Shown here piece by piece: positions 1 through 9,160 of a stretch of DNA of 64,000 bases. A program made the translations under genes and the position numbers. Source of the DNA: Microvirga lotononidis (GTDB lineage: Bacteria > Pseudomonadota > Alphaproteobacteria > Rhizobiales > Beijerinckiaceae); contig NZ_CP141048.1 of NCBI RefSeq assembly GCF_034627025.1, positions 310,001 through 374,000 on the forward strand. Reading direction: 5' to 3'. Within the stretch, counting starts at the first letter, position 1; each line of letters opens with the position of its first letter. The notes under the pieces are model-generated. The model made no database searches. It was not told where the DNA came from and saw nothing but the letters and a program-made list of their open reading frames with translations.

Positions 1-1760
1 TTGATGCGCGCCTCGAGCGAGGCTTCGAGCAGGCTTCGGCCGCCGATGGGGTCTCCGAGGAAGGTCGGGCTCAGGGAGCGATAGCGGTAGCCGCGCACGG
101 AACCGCCGCCGCCGGCATAGAAGCGCCGGTTGGCGGGAATCTCGTCGAGATCGGCGCCGACGATGGAGCCGAGTCCGATGCGTCCGGCAAGGATGTATCG
201 GGCGTCCTCGTCAAGGGAGAAATAAGCGGACGCAGTTCCCCTTGCGACCGTCATGGGCACCGACGAACCGAGGAACTCCGGATAGGGCGCCACGGAGGCG
301 ATCACCCTCATGCCCTTGGTGGGATTGAGGAGGTTGTCGGTCGAGTCGTAGCTGAGGGAAACCGGAAGGCCGACGAGGGTATAGTCGATCTGGCCGAGAA
401 TGTCGGTCGCCTGCCCCTTCTCGTACTCGATGCCGCCCTGGATCGAGAAGGTCTCGCTGAAGCGGTGGCGGATGCCTGTGCTCGCATTCGCGAGACGGCT
501 CGTATAGCCCTCCGTCCTGTCGCGCTCGACGAGACCGTCGACCAGCCAATCGTTGCGGGTCCCCCAGAGGGCAGGCTTCAGGAAGCTCGCACGAAACCGT
601 CCGCCGAGATTGTCCCAGGAGAAATCCTGGCTCCGGTCGGGTTGGCCGCCATCTTCGGTGAGATAGAAGACGCTGCCCTCGAGCCGCAGCCGCTCCGCGC
701 CGCCGAACAGGTTCCGGTGGGCCCAGTACGCCCGCACCGCTGGCCCATCGGTCGTCGAATATTGCACCGAGGCGCCGATGACCCGCGGTGGGCGCTCAGT
801 CAGCTCCACGAAGAGAGGAAGATTGCCGTAAGCATCCAGAGCCTCTCCTTCACGGATCCGCACCGAGGACAGCGCCTCGATCTGGGAGATCGACTTGCGC
901 ATGGAGGCGAGTTCCGCGGGCGAATAGGGATCGCCCGGCTCCGTGTAGATGAAGGAGCGCACAACGGCCGGGTCGATATTCTCCGCGCCATGGATCGAAA
1001 TCGTCCCAATTCCTGCCCGAGGTCCAGGATCGACGCTCAGGCTCACGTCCATCGCCTGTGCAGGATGGATGACCACGGGATTCTGCCGCCTGATCTTGGC
1101 GAAGGGGTGCGACTGCGACCGGAAATGATCGACGATCCTCGCCTCGGCGGCGACGATGTCGGCGGAACGCGCCGGATCCCCGGGCTTGATCTGTACGACA
1201 CGGGGCGGGAGTTCCGCCGGCGGGAACGGACGCCCAGTCCTGGCGTCCAGCACCGCAACGTCCCTCAAGGCAAATTGCGAACCCGGATCGGCGACGATCT
1301 GAACGGGCACGAGCGCACGCGCGAGATAGCCTGCGGCGGCCCGGGTCGCGGCATCCCTGCGGGGGGACTGCAGAACCATCGGGACGCCGGCCACGTTGAT
1401 CGTGACACGAGCGTTGTAATACCCGGCGCCCCAGAGCGCGTCGATCAGGCGAGGCAGGTCGGCCTCGGCGCGACTGGCCAAGGCCGCGGCATCGGGCGGC
1501 GGATCCGATTGCAGGCTCTGAAGGGTCGAGGCGTCCTTCAGCACCTGCTTGAGATCGCTGTTGTCCCCGCTCACCACGATATCGAGAGAATACGGCAGGG
1601 CCTGAGCACTCGGAGGCGGCGGCGCATTGCCGTCCCCACGAAGCCATCCGAAGAGATCAAGTGCGACGGCAGGCGCGAGCGGCATTCCACTCAACAGAAC
1701 GCCGACCACGACGGGAAACACGATCCGTCGGTTGTTACGCAGCCGTCGCAAGTGAAGCAT
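1..1760 (-). CDS. tamA: TamA-like Omp85 outer-membrane assembly protein (3' end outside window)
   Basis: The reading frame starts at ATG 1758-1760 behind GGAGG and stays open to base 1, so the C-terminus lies outside. Residues ~13-35 form a signal peptide ending near AVA-LD. POTRA-like repeats follow (~60-270, for example the segment with DALWGAGYYNARV), then Omp85 beta-barrel strands. The barrel shows the family motif GGGGSVRGYRYRSL, containing the VRGY element found in TamA and BamA. Known for the family: TamA sits in the outer membrane and, with TamB, helps insert outer-membrane proteins. Only one POTRA group and the short N-terminal part are present, which fits TamA better than BamA. tamB would be expected downstream, beyond the left edge. 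Identification is by motif and layout; partial only because of the window boundary. Confidence 0.88.
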   Translation of the reverse strand, partial: MLHLRRLRNNRRIVFPVVVGVLLSGMPLAPAVALDLFGWLRGDGNAPPPPSAQALPYSLDIVVSGDNSDLKQVLKDASTLQSLQSDPPPDAAALASRAEADLPRLIDALWGAGYYNARVTINVAGVPMVLQSPRRDAATRAAAGYLARALVPVQIVADPGSQFALRDVAVLDARTGRPFPPAELPPRVVQIKPGDPARSADIVAAEARIVDHFRSQSHPFAKIRRQNPVVIHPAQAMDVSLSVDPGPRAGIGTISIHGAENIDPAVVRSFIYTEPGDPYSPAELASMRKSISQIEALSSVRIREGEALDAYGNLPLFVELTERPPRVIGASVQYSTTDGPAVRAYWAHRNLFGGAERLRLEGSVFYLTEDGGQPDRSQDFSWDNLGGRFRASFLKPALWGTRNDWLVDGLVERDRTEGYTSRLANASTGIRHRFSETFSIQGGIEYEKGQATDILGQIDYTLVGLPVSLSYDSTDNLLNPTKGMRVIASVAPYPEFLGSSVPMTVARGTASAYFSLDEDARYILAGRIGLGSIVGADLDEIPANRRFYAGGGGSVRGYRYRSLSPTFLGDPIGGRSLLEASLEARI

Positions 1761-2378
1761 GACCTCCCTGGCCAAAACAGATTCATGTTTCTTGGTCGCG
1801 AGGCCGAACCCGTCCCGACTAGGCCGGGATCCTGATCGGCTCAGATTGTCGAGAGGCACCTAACCACAGTTTCCCTAGCGGCAAAACCCTGACACTGCGT
1901 TTTTGACGGACAGTTGACCGAAGATCACAGACTGTCCCGAGGAAAATATACTTGCAATAGATGGAACCCGGCCTTGAGGTTAATGGCTGAACGACGCGTA
2001 TCCCGACAGCAGCGTCGTGACACTATAGTGGAACTGGAGCCCATTCGACTGGCGATTTCTCACTCATGCCAAATGTGGCTAAAATAAGAACTCTGCCCAC
2101 CTGCTCCCGATGAAGGGTTAATCTATGTCTGGCGACGCCCCGAAAGCCAAGGCTCATTGACCTGACATTCCGACGGGTGTAGTTTTTCACCCCATATACT
2201 GGCGTAGTCCAAGTTGCTCCCATGTAGAGTGAACAACGACGAGCCGGCGTTGCCTGCATCCATGTTTTGGTTGAAGTTTCTTCACGAGTGAACCCAGCCA
2301 AAAACCATGTAATGGCGTACAAGAGTCACTGCTTTCTGCTTCAAATCCGAGGCCTCTCACGGCAAGGATGGGTCAGGA
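1761..2378. other. Intergenic region between divergent tamA and the aa3 oxidase operon
   Basis: This 618-base stretch is AT-richer than its flanks. A 99-codon minus-strand frame (2023-2322) has no recognisable motif, no good ribosome site and atypical composition, so I do not call it a gene. The region must hold the promoters for tamA (left) and the oxidase operon (right), but I see no confident -35/-10 pair or repeat. Confidence 0.5.
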
Positions 2379-3194
2379 ATGGCTGTAGCGCTCGTCTTGG
2401 TTCTGATCGCTGTCGGCTCTGTCATCTTCCACCTCGTCAGCCCCTGGTGGTGGACCCCGATCGCTTCGAACTGGCGCTACATCGACGACACGATCATCAT
2501 CACCTTCTGGATCACGGGCGCTGTCTTCGTCGCGGTCGTCCTCTTCATGGCCTATTGCGTCTACCGCTTCCGTCATCGGGCCGGGCAGCAGGCCCATTAC
2601 GAACCGGAGAACAAAAGGCTCGAATGGTGGCTGACCCTCGTCACGGCCGTCGGGGTCGCCGCCATGCTGACGCCGGGCCTTTTCGTCTGGCGGCAGTTCA
2701 TCACCGTTCCGGAGGATGCGACCGACATCGAAGTCGTGGGCCAGCAATGGCAATGGAGTTTCCGGCTGCCGGGACCGGACGGGAAGCTGGCCACCTCCGA
2801 CGCCCGGCTGATCAGCCCCGACAATCCGCTCGGGATCAACAAGGACGATCCGAAATCGCAGGATGACGTCGTCATCGAGGGCGGCGAATTGCACCTGCCG
2901 GTCGGCAAGCCGGTGAAGGCGCTCCTGCGCTCCATCGATGTCATCCACGATTTCTATGTGCCGGAGCTGCGCGCCAAGATGGATCTCGTGCCGGGACAGG
3001 TCTCCTATATCTGGTTCACGCCCACGAGGACCGGAAGCTTCGACATTCTCTGCGCGGAACTCTGCGGCGTCGGCCACCCGCAGATGCGGGGAACGCTCGT
3101 GATCCAGGAGCAAAAGGATTATCAGGCATGGCTGCAGCATCAGGCGGCGCGCAGCTTTGCGCGCCTTTCGCCTGCGAGCGGCGGGCCCGATTGA
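2379..3194 (+). CDS. coxB: Cytochrome c oxidase subunit II (aa3 type, CuA)
   Basis: 271 residues. Subunit II receives electrons from cytochrome c through the binuclear CuA centre on the periplasmic side. Three hydrophobic segments (~3-20, 38-60, 86-104) precede a cupredoxin domain (~115-255). All CuA ligands are visible: H190, C225, E227, C229, H233, M236 (CAELCGVGHPQM), with the electron-entry aromatic patch WQWS near 124-127. There is no CXXCH, so no fused cytochrome c domain, unlike the second subunit II in this window. The gene opens a five-gene operon; 36 bases separate it from the subunit I gene. ATG at 2379 has a purine-rich AAGGA/CAGGA stretch upstream. The first hydrophobic segment may be a signal peptide. 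Confidence 0.93.
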   Translation: MAVALVLVLIAVGSVIFHLVSPWWWTPIASNWRYIDDTIIITFWITGAVFVAVVLFMAYCVYRFRHRAGQQAHYEPENKRLEWWLTLVTAVGVAAMLTPGLFVWRQFITVPEDATDIEVVGQQWQWSFRLPGPDGKLATSDARLISPDNPLGINKDDPKSQDDVVIEGGELHLPVGKPVKALLRSIDVIHDFYVPELRAKMDLVPGQVSYIWFTPTRTGSFDILCAELCGVGHPQMRGTLVIQEQKDYQAWLQHQAARSFARLSPASGGPD

Positions 3195-3230
3195 ACGGAG
3201 ATAGAGGAAGCAGCCGGGGAGAGAACCCTG

Positions 3231-5012
3231 ATGGTTGATGTCCCACTTGGTCCGGCCGGAGCTGTCGCACCGTCCGACGTCGAAGATGTCGAGCTCTACC
3301 ATCCTCACAGCTGGGTGACGAAATACGTCTTCAGCCAGGACGCGAAGGTCATTGCGATCCAGTACGCGTTCGTCGCCCTCTCGGTCGGGCTGATCGCCCT
3401 CGTGCTGTCGTGGCTGATGCGGCTGCAGCTTGGCTTTCCCGGCGTCTTCGCCTTCATCGACGCCAACGCCTATTACCAGTTCATCACCATGCACGGCATG
3501 ATGATGGTGGTCTACGTTCTCACCGCCCTCTTTCTCGGCGGCTTCGGCAATTACCTCATTCCCCTGATGGTCGGCGCACGCGACATGGTCTTTCCCTATG
3601 TCAACATGCTGAGCTTCTGGGTCTATTTCCTCGCCGTCCTGGTTCTCGTCGCAAGCTTCTTCGCCCCGGGCGGCCCAACCGGCGCCGGCTGGACCCTCTA
3701 TCCGCCGCAGGCCATCTTGTCGGGCACGCCCGGCGGACAGGATTGGGGCATCATCCTGATGCTCTCCTCCCTGATGATCTTCATCATCGGCTTCACCATG
3801 GGCGGCTTGAATTATGTGGTGACGGTGCTGCAGGCGCGGGCGCGCGGCATGACGCTGATGCGCATGCCGCTCACCGTCTGGGGGATCTTCACCGCGAGCT
3901 TCATGGCGCTGCTCGCCTTCCCGGCTCTGTTCGTCGGTGCCGTGATGATGCTCTTCGACCGCGTCTTCGGGACGAGCTTCTTCGTGCCAGCCATCGTCGA
4001 GATGGGTCAGCCGCTCGAACGCAACGGTGGGTCCCCTCTGCTCTTCCAGCATCTGTTCTGGTTCTTCGGGCACCCGGAGGTCTACATCGTCGCCCTGCCT
4101 GCCTTCGGCATCGTGTCGGACCTGATCAGCACCCATGCGCGGCGCAACATCTTCGGCTATCGCATGATGGTCTGGGCGCTTCTCGCCATCGGCGCCTTGA
4201 GCTTCGTGGTCTGGGCGCACCACATGTATGTGAGCGGCATGAACCCGTATTTCGGGTTCTTCTTCGCCACCACGACGCTGATCATCGCCGTTCCGACAGC
4301 GATCAAGGTCTACAACTGGATCCTGACTCTCTGGCGCGGCAACATCCATCTGACGCTGCCCATGCTGTTCGCGCTCGCCTTCATCGTCACCTTCGTGAAC
4401 GGCGGCCTCACCGGGCTGTTCCTCGGCAACGTGGTGGTGGACGTTCCGCTGTCCGACACGATGTTCGTCGTGGCGCATTTCCACATGGTCATGGGCGTGG
4501 CCCCGATCCTCGTGATCTTCGGAGCGATCTATCATTGGTATCCGAAGGTGACCGGGCGCATGCTGAACGAAACGCTCGGCCGGATCCATTTCTGGGTCAC
4601 GTTCCTAGGTGCCTATGCGATCTTCTTCCCGATGCATTATCTCGGATTGATGGGCATCCCGCGCCGGTATCATGACATCGCCGACATAGCCTTCGTTCCG
4701 CCGTCGGCGCACACGCTCAACGCCTTCATCACCATCGCGGCCCTGATCGTCGGCGCGACGCAGCTGGTCTTCGTCTTCAATCTGTTCTGGAGCCTGCGTC
4801 ACGGCCGGCCTTCCGGCGGCAATCCCTGGCGGGCGACGACGCTGGAATGGCAGACGCCGGAGACGCCGCCGCCGCACGGCAATTGGGGCAAGACCGTTCC
4901 GACAGTCTATCGCTGGGCCTACGATTACAGCGTGCCGGGCGCCGACCAGGATTTCCTGCCGCAGAACCAGCCCGGGATCACGCGCATCGTACCGGGATCG
5001 TCCCATGGGTAG
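3231..5012 (+). CDS. ctaD: Cytochrome c oxidase subunit I (heme a, heme a3-CuB)
   Basis: 593 residues, twelve membrane spans. The catalytic subunit reduces O2 to water and pumps protons. Heme a ligands H88 and H418, heme a3 ligand H416, CuB ligands H281 and H330/H331, and the cross-linked Tyr285 in GHPEVY are present. Glu283 marks an A1-type D-channel; Asp118 (GARDM) is the likely D-channel entrance. K-channel residues are intact: Thr356 and Lys359 in AVPTAIKVYNW. The start at ATG 3231 is preceded by GGGGAGAG. The stop overlaps the start of the next gene by eight bases, suggesting translational coupling. The C-terminal tail (~545-593) is a hydrophilic extension ending GSSHG. Confidence 0.96.
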   Translation: MVDVPLGPAGAVAPSDVEDVELYHPHSWVTKYVFSQDAKVIAIQYAFVALSVGLIALVLSWLMRLQLGFPGVFAFIDANAYYQFITMHGMMMVVYVLTALFLGGFGNYLIPLMVGARDMVFPYVNMLSFWVYFLAVLVLVASFFAPGGPTGAGWTLYPPQAILSGTPGGQDWGIILMLSSLMIFIIGFTMGGLNYVVTVLQARARGMTLMRMPLTVWGIFTASFMALLAFPALFVGAVMMLFDRVFGTSFFVPAIVEMGQPLERNGGSPLLFQHLFWFFGHPEVYIVALPAFGIVSDLISTHARRNIFGYRMMVWALLAIGALSFVVWAHHMYVSGMNPYFGFFFATTTLIIAVPTAIKVYNWILTLWRGNIHLTLPMLFALAFIVTFVNGGLTGLFLGNVVVDVPLSDTMFVVAHFHMVMGVAPILVIFGAIYHWYPKVTGRMLNETLGRIHFWVTFLGAYAIFFPMHYLGLMGIPRRYHDIADIAFVPPSAHTLNAFITIAALIVGATQLVFVFNLFWSLRHGRPSGGNPWRATTLEWQTPETPPPHGNWGKTVPTVYRWAYDYSVPGADQDFLPQNQPGITRIVPGSSHG

Positions 5013-5703
5013 CATCCTCTTGTTCCTGAGCGGACTCGCCGTCATCGGCGCCTGGTGGCTCTCGCGGCAGGGGCTGGCATCGAAGCCCTGGCTGGAACAG
5101 GGCGTCGCGGGCGACCTTCCGGACGAAGCGCCTGCGCCTCCCTACAGGGTCGGGCTTCTGATCCTGCTCGCGGTGATCGGCTCCCTGTTCGCGCTCTTCA
5201 TCAGCGCCTATGCCATGCGCATGCAGTTGCCCGACTGGCGCAGCTTGCCGGTGCCTCGCATTCTCTGGCTGAACACAACCATGCTCGCCCTGAGCAGCCT
5301 CGCTCTTCACGGGGCGAGGCGCGCGGCCGAACGCGGCGAGATGGCCGAGCTGAGGGCAAGTCTCCTCGCCGGCGGCATCTCGGCCCTCGCCTTCCTGTCG
5401 GGCCAGCTCCTGGCATGGCGCCAATTGAGCGGTGAAGGCTATTTTCTGGCCGCCAATCCGGCCAACGCCTTCTTCTACATCCTGACCGGGCTGCACGGCC
5501 TCCATCTGCTCGGCGGTCTGGCGGCCCTGGGCAGGACCACCGAAAAGGCATGGCGCGAAGTGGTGACGGATCGGCTGCGGCTGTCCGTAGAGCTCTGCGC
5601 CACCTACTGGCACTTCCTGCTTCTCGTCTGGCTGGTCTTTCTGAGCGTGCTGACGGGCTGGGCGGGCAACTTCGTGGACATCTGCCGGCAATTGCTGACG
5701 TGA
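5005..5703 (+). CDS. Cytochrome c oxidase subunit III-like protein (first copy)
   Basis: 232 residues, about six or seven membrane spans, COX3 family. Conserved features include the C-terminal half ANPANAFFYILTGLHGLH and the ATYWHFLLLVWLV helix that in subunit III lies near the lipid-binding site. The ATG at 5005 overlaps the stop of the subunit I gene. A second, separate COX3 gene follows after 14 bases. Bradyrhizobium coxMNOP also carries two subunit-III-like genes, so a tandem pair has precedent, but here subunit II lacks the heme-c domain found in CoxM. It could replace, complement or regulate the second subunit III; sequence does not decide. Confidence 0.88.
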   Translation: MGSILLFLSGLAVIGAWWLSRQGLASKPWLEQGVAGDLPDEAPAPPYRVGLLILLAVIGSLFALFISAYAMRMQLPDWRSLPVPRILWLNTTMLALSSLALHGARRAAERGEMAELRASLLAGGISALAFLSGQLLAWRQLSGEGYFLAANPANAFFYILTGLHGLHLLGGLAALGRTTEKAWREVVTDRLRLSVELCATYWHFLLLVWLVFLSVLTGWAGNFVDICRQLLT

Positions 5704-5717
5704 GAGGAATTCTGCCC

Positions 5718-6440
5718 ATGGCGGAACAGGCGGCGACGGACTTGCGAACCACCTATACCGAAACTTCCGGCCTGCGGAGCATCGCGAGCGATTTTTCCTC
5801 GGACCGGCAGGCCTTCAGGAACGTGTCCTGGGGCAAGGCCATGATGTGGATCTTCCTTCTCAGCGACACCTTCGTCTTCAGCTGCTTCCTGATCTCCTAC
5901 ATGACGGCCCGCATGTCCACGACGGTGCCGTGGCCCAACACGAGCGAAGTCTTCGCCCTGACCATCGGCGGAAAATCCCTTCCCCTGATCCTGATCGCCA
6001 TCATGACCTTCGTGCTGATCAGCAGCAGCGGAACCATGGCGATGGCGGTGAATTTCGGCTACCGCCGCGACCGCAGGAAAACCGCCATCCTCATGCTGGT
6101 GACGGCGCTCCTCGGCACCACCTTCGTCGGCATGCAGGCCTTCGAATGGACCAAGCTGATCCATGAAGGCGTCCGCCCCTGGGCCAATCCGTGGGGAGCG
6201 GCCCAGTTCGGCTCGTCGTTCTTCATGATCACCGGTTTTCACGGCACGCATGTGAGCATCGGCGTCATCTTCCTGCTCGTCATCGCCCGGAAGGTGTGGC
6301 GCGGCGATTTCGACCAGGAGCGACGCGGCTTCTTCACGAGCCGGAAAGGGCGTTACGAATCCGTCGAGATCATGGGGCTCTACTGGCACTTCGTCGATCT
6401 GGTCTGGGTCTTCATCTTCGCCTTCTTCTATCTTTGGTAA
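5718..6440 (+). CDS. Cytochrome c oxidase subunit III (second copy)
   Basis: 240 residues. A hydrophilic N-terminus (~40 residues) is followed by five or six membrane helices. Family landmarks are MMWIFLLSDTFVF (first helix), FMITGFHGTHV (histidine-bearing helix) and MGLYWHFVDLVWVFIF at the C-terminus. I chose ATG 5718 because GAGAGGAAT lies just upstream and the earlier in-frame ATG at 5550 lies deep inside the previous gene. Product: structural subunit stabilising subunit I and proton uptake. It sits 10 bases ahead of the subunit IV gene. Confidence 0.92.
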   Translation: MAEQAATDLRTTYTETSGLRSIASDFSSDRQAFRNVSWGKAMMWIFLLSDTFVFSCFLISYMTARMSTTVPWPNTSEVFALTIGGKSLPLILIAIMTFVLISSSGTMAMAVNFGYRRDRRKTAILMLVTALLGTTFVGMQAFEWTKLIHEGVRPWANPWGAAQFGSSFFMITGFHGTHVSIGVIFLLVIARKVWRGDFDQERRGFFTSRKGRYESVEIMGLYWHFVDLVWVFIFAFFYLW

Positions 6441-6450
6441 GGAACGCGTC

Positions 6451-6786
6451 ATGGCACAGGGAGGCGCACATGCGCAGGGACAACAGCATCCCATCAAGCT
6501 GTATTTGGTCGTGTGGGCCTGGCTGTTCGTCCTGAGCGCCTGCTCCTACTTCGTCGACTACTTCCAGGTTCAGGGACTTCTCCGATACGCCCTGATCGTT
6601 CTCTTCATGTTGCTGAAGGCCGGCCTCATCGTGGCGATCTTCATGCATATGGCCTGGGAGCGGCTGTCGCTGGTTTATGCCATTCTGGTGCCGATCAGCG
6701 CCGTCCTCGTGTTCGTCGCGATCATGGTTCTCGAATCCGATTACACGCTGCTGTCACGGATCGTCTTTTTCGGATCCGGATCCTGA
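6451..6786 (+). CDS. Cytochrome c oxidase subunit IV, prokaryotic type
   Basis: 111 residues with three predicted membrane helices (~20-38, 47-69, 76-97). The pattern matches the COX4_pro family: LIVLFMLLKAGLIVAIFMHMAWE is the characteristic central helix with its HM-x-W-E end. It closes the aa3 operon. Role: small accessory subunit of the oxidase, probably for assembly or stability. A weak hairpin (AGGCGG ... CCGCCT, ~6796-6823) follows the stop and may end the transcript; it has no T-run. Confidence 0.88.
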   Translation: MAQGGAHAQGQQHPIKLYLVVWAWLFVLSACSYFVDYFQVQGLLRYALIVLFMLLKAGLIVAIFMHMAWERLSLVYAILVPISAVLVFVAIMVLESDYTLLSRIVFFGSGS

Positions 6787-6843
6787 ACGACGAGAAGGCG
6801 GCCCGACCACCGGACCGCCTCCCATCCACTCCCTGATAGGGGA

Positions 6844-7668
6844 TTATCTCACCGGGTGCGCATCGTCGGGATGCGGAGGCTCTACGACCCGGCGATAGAG
6901 ATGCCAGGTCGCGTGTCCGAGAACCGGCATCACGATGGCGAGCCCCACGAAGAGCGGTATGGAGCCGACGAGGAGGGCCGCGGCGACGATGATGCCCCAC
7001 AAGGCCATGGTGAGCGGATTCATGGCCACGGCCTTGACGGAGGTGTAGACGGCAACGGCCGCGCCCACATCCCGGTCGAGGAGAAGCGGGAACGAGATCA
7101 CGCTGATGCTCAAGACGGCCACGGCGAAGACGAAGCCGAGGATGTTGCCCCAGATGATCAACTGCATGCCCTCCGGTGTCGTGAGAACCTGATTGATCAG
7201 GCCGGCATAGGTATCGGGCACCGCGTAGCCGAAGATGGATTGATAAAGCAGGCGGGCCGTCGTCAGCCAGGTCAGGAAGATCACCAGCAGCAGCACGCCG
7301 AGTGCGAGGATCGATGGGATCGAGGGCGACTTCAGGACGTTGAACGCATCCTGCCAGGAGGTCGACAGGCCGAGTTCCCGCCTCCGGCTGATCTCATAAA
7401 GACCGATACCCGCGATCGGGCCGATCAGAGCGAAGCCCGAGGCCAGGGGGTAGAGAAGCGGCAGCGCGTCGTTGCTGAAGGTGAGCGCGGCAAGGCAGAC
7501 CCCGACGACGGGATAGATCAGTCCCAGGAACACCAGATGCGACGGCATGGCCCAGAAATCGTCGAACCCCTTCGCCAAAGCCTCTTTCAAATCGGCAGGC
7601 GTGATCTTTCTGACAACCGGATGCGCCGGAGCTTCGCTTGCGCCGGCGACAATATGAAAATTGGCCAT
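6844..7668 (-). CDS. DUF2189 family inner-membrane protein
   Basis: 274 residues with roughly six hydrophobic segments. The pattern [19 protein letters not shown] followed by GLIYPVVG and LYEISRRRE is typical of DUF2189 proteins, common in alphaproteobacteria and of unknown function. ATG 7668 is preceded on its strand by GGAGGAGCG. It is convergent with the oxidase operon (58 bases apart). Nothing ties it functionally to the oxidase. Family assignment is by recognition of the motif order. Confidence 0.82.
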   Translation of the reverse strand: MANFHIVAGASEAPAHPVVRKITPADLKEALAKGFDDFWAMPSHLVFLGLIYPVVGVCLAALTFSNDALPLLYPLASGFALIGPIAGIGLYEISRRRELGLSTSWQDAFNVLKSPSIPSILALGVLLLVIFLTWLTTARLLYQSIFGYAVPDTYAGLINQVLTTPEGMQLIIWGNILGFVFAVAVLSISVISFPLLLDRDVGAAVAVYTSVKAVAMNPLTMALWGIIVAAALLVGSIPLFVGLAIVMPVLGHATWHLYRRVVEPPHPDDAHPVR

Positions 7669-7897
7669 AATCGCTCCTCCAGGGATGAACCTTGGCAGTC
7701 GAGATCACGGCCTTGCGTGTACCGTCCGGGGTTACGCACAACCGCAACCTGTTGTCGAACTATACGCCGAAACATTATGGCTGTCGCGTCGGATTTCGCC
7801 GATAAAGCCTTGTGGCGGCATGAGATCCGTTGAGGCGCAGCTAGGAAAGTTGTACCGCTGCGCCCGCGGCGTGCCGGAACTCCGTCAGAGTGGCCGG

Positions 7898-8704
7898 ATG
7901 TCGACGCGGCACGATGAAGGAGACAATCCGTTGGTCGATTGGGATGCGGGACAATACCTGAAGTTCGAGGACGAGCGCACGCGCCCTTCGCTCGACCTGC
8001 TCAAACGTGTGCCCCTGGACGCGGCGACGAGCTGCATCGATCTCGGATGCGGGCCCGGGAACAGCACGGAACTGATCGCCCGGCGCTTTTCCTCGGCGCG
8101 GATTCTCGGGCTCGACAATTCGCCGGACATGCTCGCCAAGGCGAAGGCGCGGCTGCCCGGGCTGCACTTCGAGGAAGCGGACATCGCAAATTGGGAGACC
8201 ACCGAGCGCTTTGATCTGATCTTCGCCAACGCCGTTCTGCAATGGCTTCCCGAACACCCTGCCCTTCTCAAACGGCTCGTCTCGTTCTTGAAGGATGGCG
8301 GATGCCTCGCCGTGCAGATGCCGAACAATCTGAACGAGCCTTCCCATCGCCTCATGGCCCAGATTGCTCAGGATGGCCCATGGGCGGAGAAGCTCACCTC
8401 GCTAGGCCGGGCAAGAGAGACCATCGGATCCTTCGAGGATTATTATGCGTGGTTGCGGCAGGTGGGGTGCTCGGTCGATCTCTGGCAGACGACCTATGTT
8501 CATCCTCTGGACGGTGCAGCCGCCATCGTCGAATGGTTCAAGAGCACGGGCCTGAAACCCTATATCGACCCGCTGTCGCCGGAGGAGCGCTCGCATTTCC
8601 ATCGCCGCTACGAGGCAGCCATTGCTGAAGCCTATCCAGTTCAACCCGATGGCAAGGTTCTGCTGCGCTTCCCGCGGCTCTTCTTCGTTGCGCAACGCCC
8701 GTAG
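7898..8704 (+). CDS. tam: Trans-aconitate 2-methyltransferase-like SAM methyltransferase
   Basis: 268 residues, Rossmann-fold SAM-dependent methyltransferase. Motif I is [10 protein letters not shown] (~residues 46-55), the acidic loop [10 protein letters not shown] follows, and [16 protein letters not shown] is the characteristic post-motif stretch of Tam. Tam methylates trans-aconitate, the spontaneous isomer of cis-aconitate that inhibits aconitase. I chose ATG 7898 because homology begins there; the frame is open 79 codons further upstream but that part is not protein-like. A GC-rich hairpin follows the stop. Substrate is inferred from family resemblance only. Confidence 0.8.
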   Translation: MSTRHDEGDNPLVDWDAGQYLKFEDERTRPSLDLLKRVPLDAATSCIDLGCGPGNSTELIARRFSSARILGLDNSPDMLAKAKARLPGLHFEEADIANWETTERFDLIFANAVLQWLPEHPALLKRLVSFLKDGGCLAVQMPNNLNEPSHRLMAQIAQDGPWAEKLTSLGRARETIGSFEDYYAWLRQVGCSVDLWQTTYVHPLDGAAAIVEWFKSTGLKPYIDPLSPEERSHFHRRYEAAIAEAYPVQPDGKVLLRFPRLFFVAQRP

Positions 8705-8715
8705 GACGAAAGCAA

Positions 8716-8748
8716 GAAGCCCAATCCTGCGTTTCGCGTTTGGGCTTC
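8716..8748 (+). terminator. Hairpin after tam
   Basis: GAAGCCCAA at 8716-8724 pairs perfectly with TTGGGCTTC at 8740-8748. It lies 12 bases after the tam stop codon. No T-run follows, so it is either a Rho-assisted or weak terminator. Confidence 0.45.
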
Positions 8749-9160
8749 ATGCGCAAGCTCCGTCTGCAATCAGGCGTCTCGAGAAAGAGCAACGCGGATC
8801 GTCAGGGATGATCTTGATCAGGCACTCTGCTCTTCGGCCGTGCGCTCCACGCGCACCGATCGCCTTCTCTCGCGCCTCAGCCGCTTCATCAGAGCGATCG
8901 ATGCAACCATCGTCCGCTCCAACTCCGACAGGATCGTGTTCGTTTCTGCCGGGACTGATAGGTTCTTTCGTTCCAACTTCATTGGCAACCTGTTTGCTCT
9001 ACAACGCTACAACTGAATATGACCCAGCTAAGCGTCGCAGTGCGGCTGCAATATGGCGGCTTAAGAGCAATAAAGGATCATCGATCCGTGCAAAAGCGTA
9101 TTACCACCCGCCATTTAACGATATAGCGATTTAGTCTTGCGTGCGCTCAAGACGTTCCAT
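8749..9160. other. Intergenic stretch between tam and rhaK, no gene recognised
   Basis: Several frames are open for 60-170 codons, but none has a ribosome site or a familiar motif. A small inverted repeat (GTCTTG 9134-9139 / CAAGAC 9148-9153) lies just behind the rhaK stop and could help end the rha transcript. Otherwise I see nothing. Confidence 0.4.

Noticed and set aside
465..1835. A 456-codon plus-strand frame opposite tamA
   Set aside because: The minus strand gives a clear signal peptide, POTRA and barrel motifs; the plus frame has none.
2023..2322. 99-codon minus-strand frame upstream of the aa3 operon
   Set aside because: No ribosome site, no motif, in an AT-rich intergenic region.
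2373..4589. A 738-codon minus-strand frame, rich in His, Glu and Asp, opposite the oxidase genes
   Set aside because: It is the antisense shadow of the high-GC subunit II and I genes; no family motif and no ribosome site. The plus-strand proteins carry all metal ligands.
8622..9134. 170-codon plus-strand frame overlapping and following tam
   Set aside because: Begins inside tam in another frame, no ribosome site, no motif, composition changes along its length.
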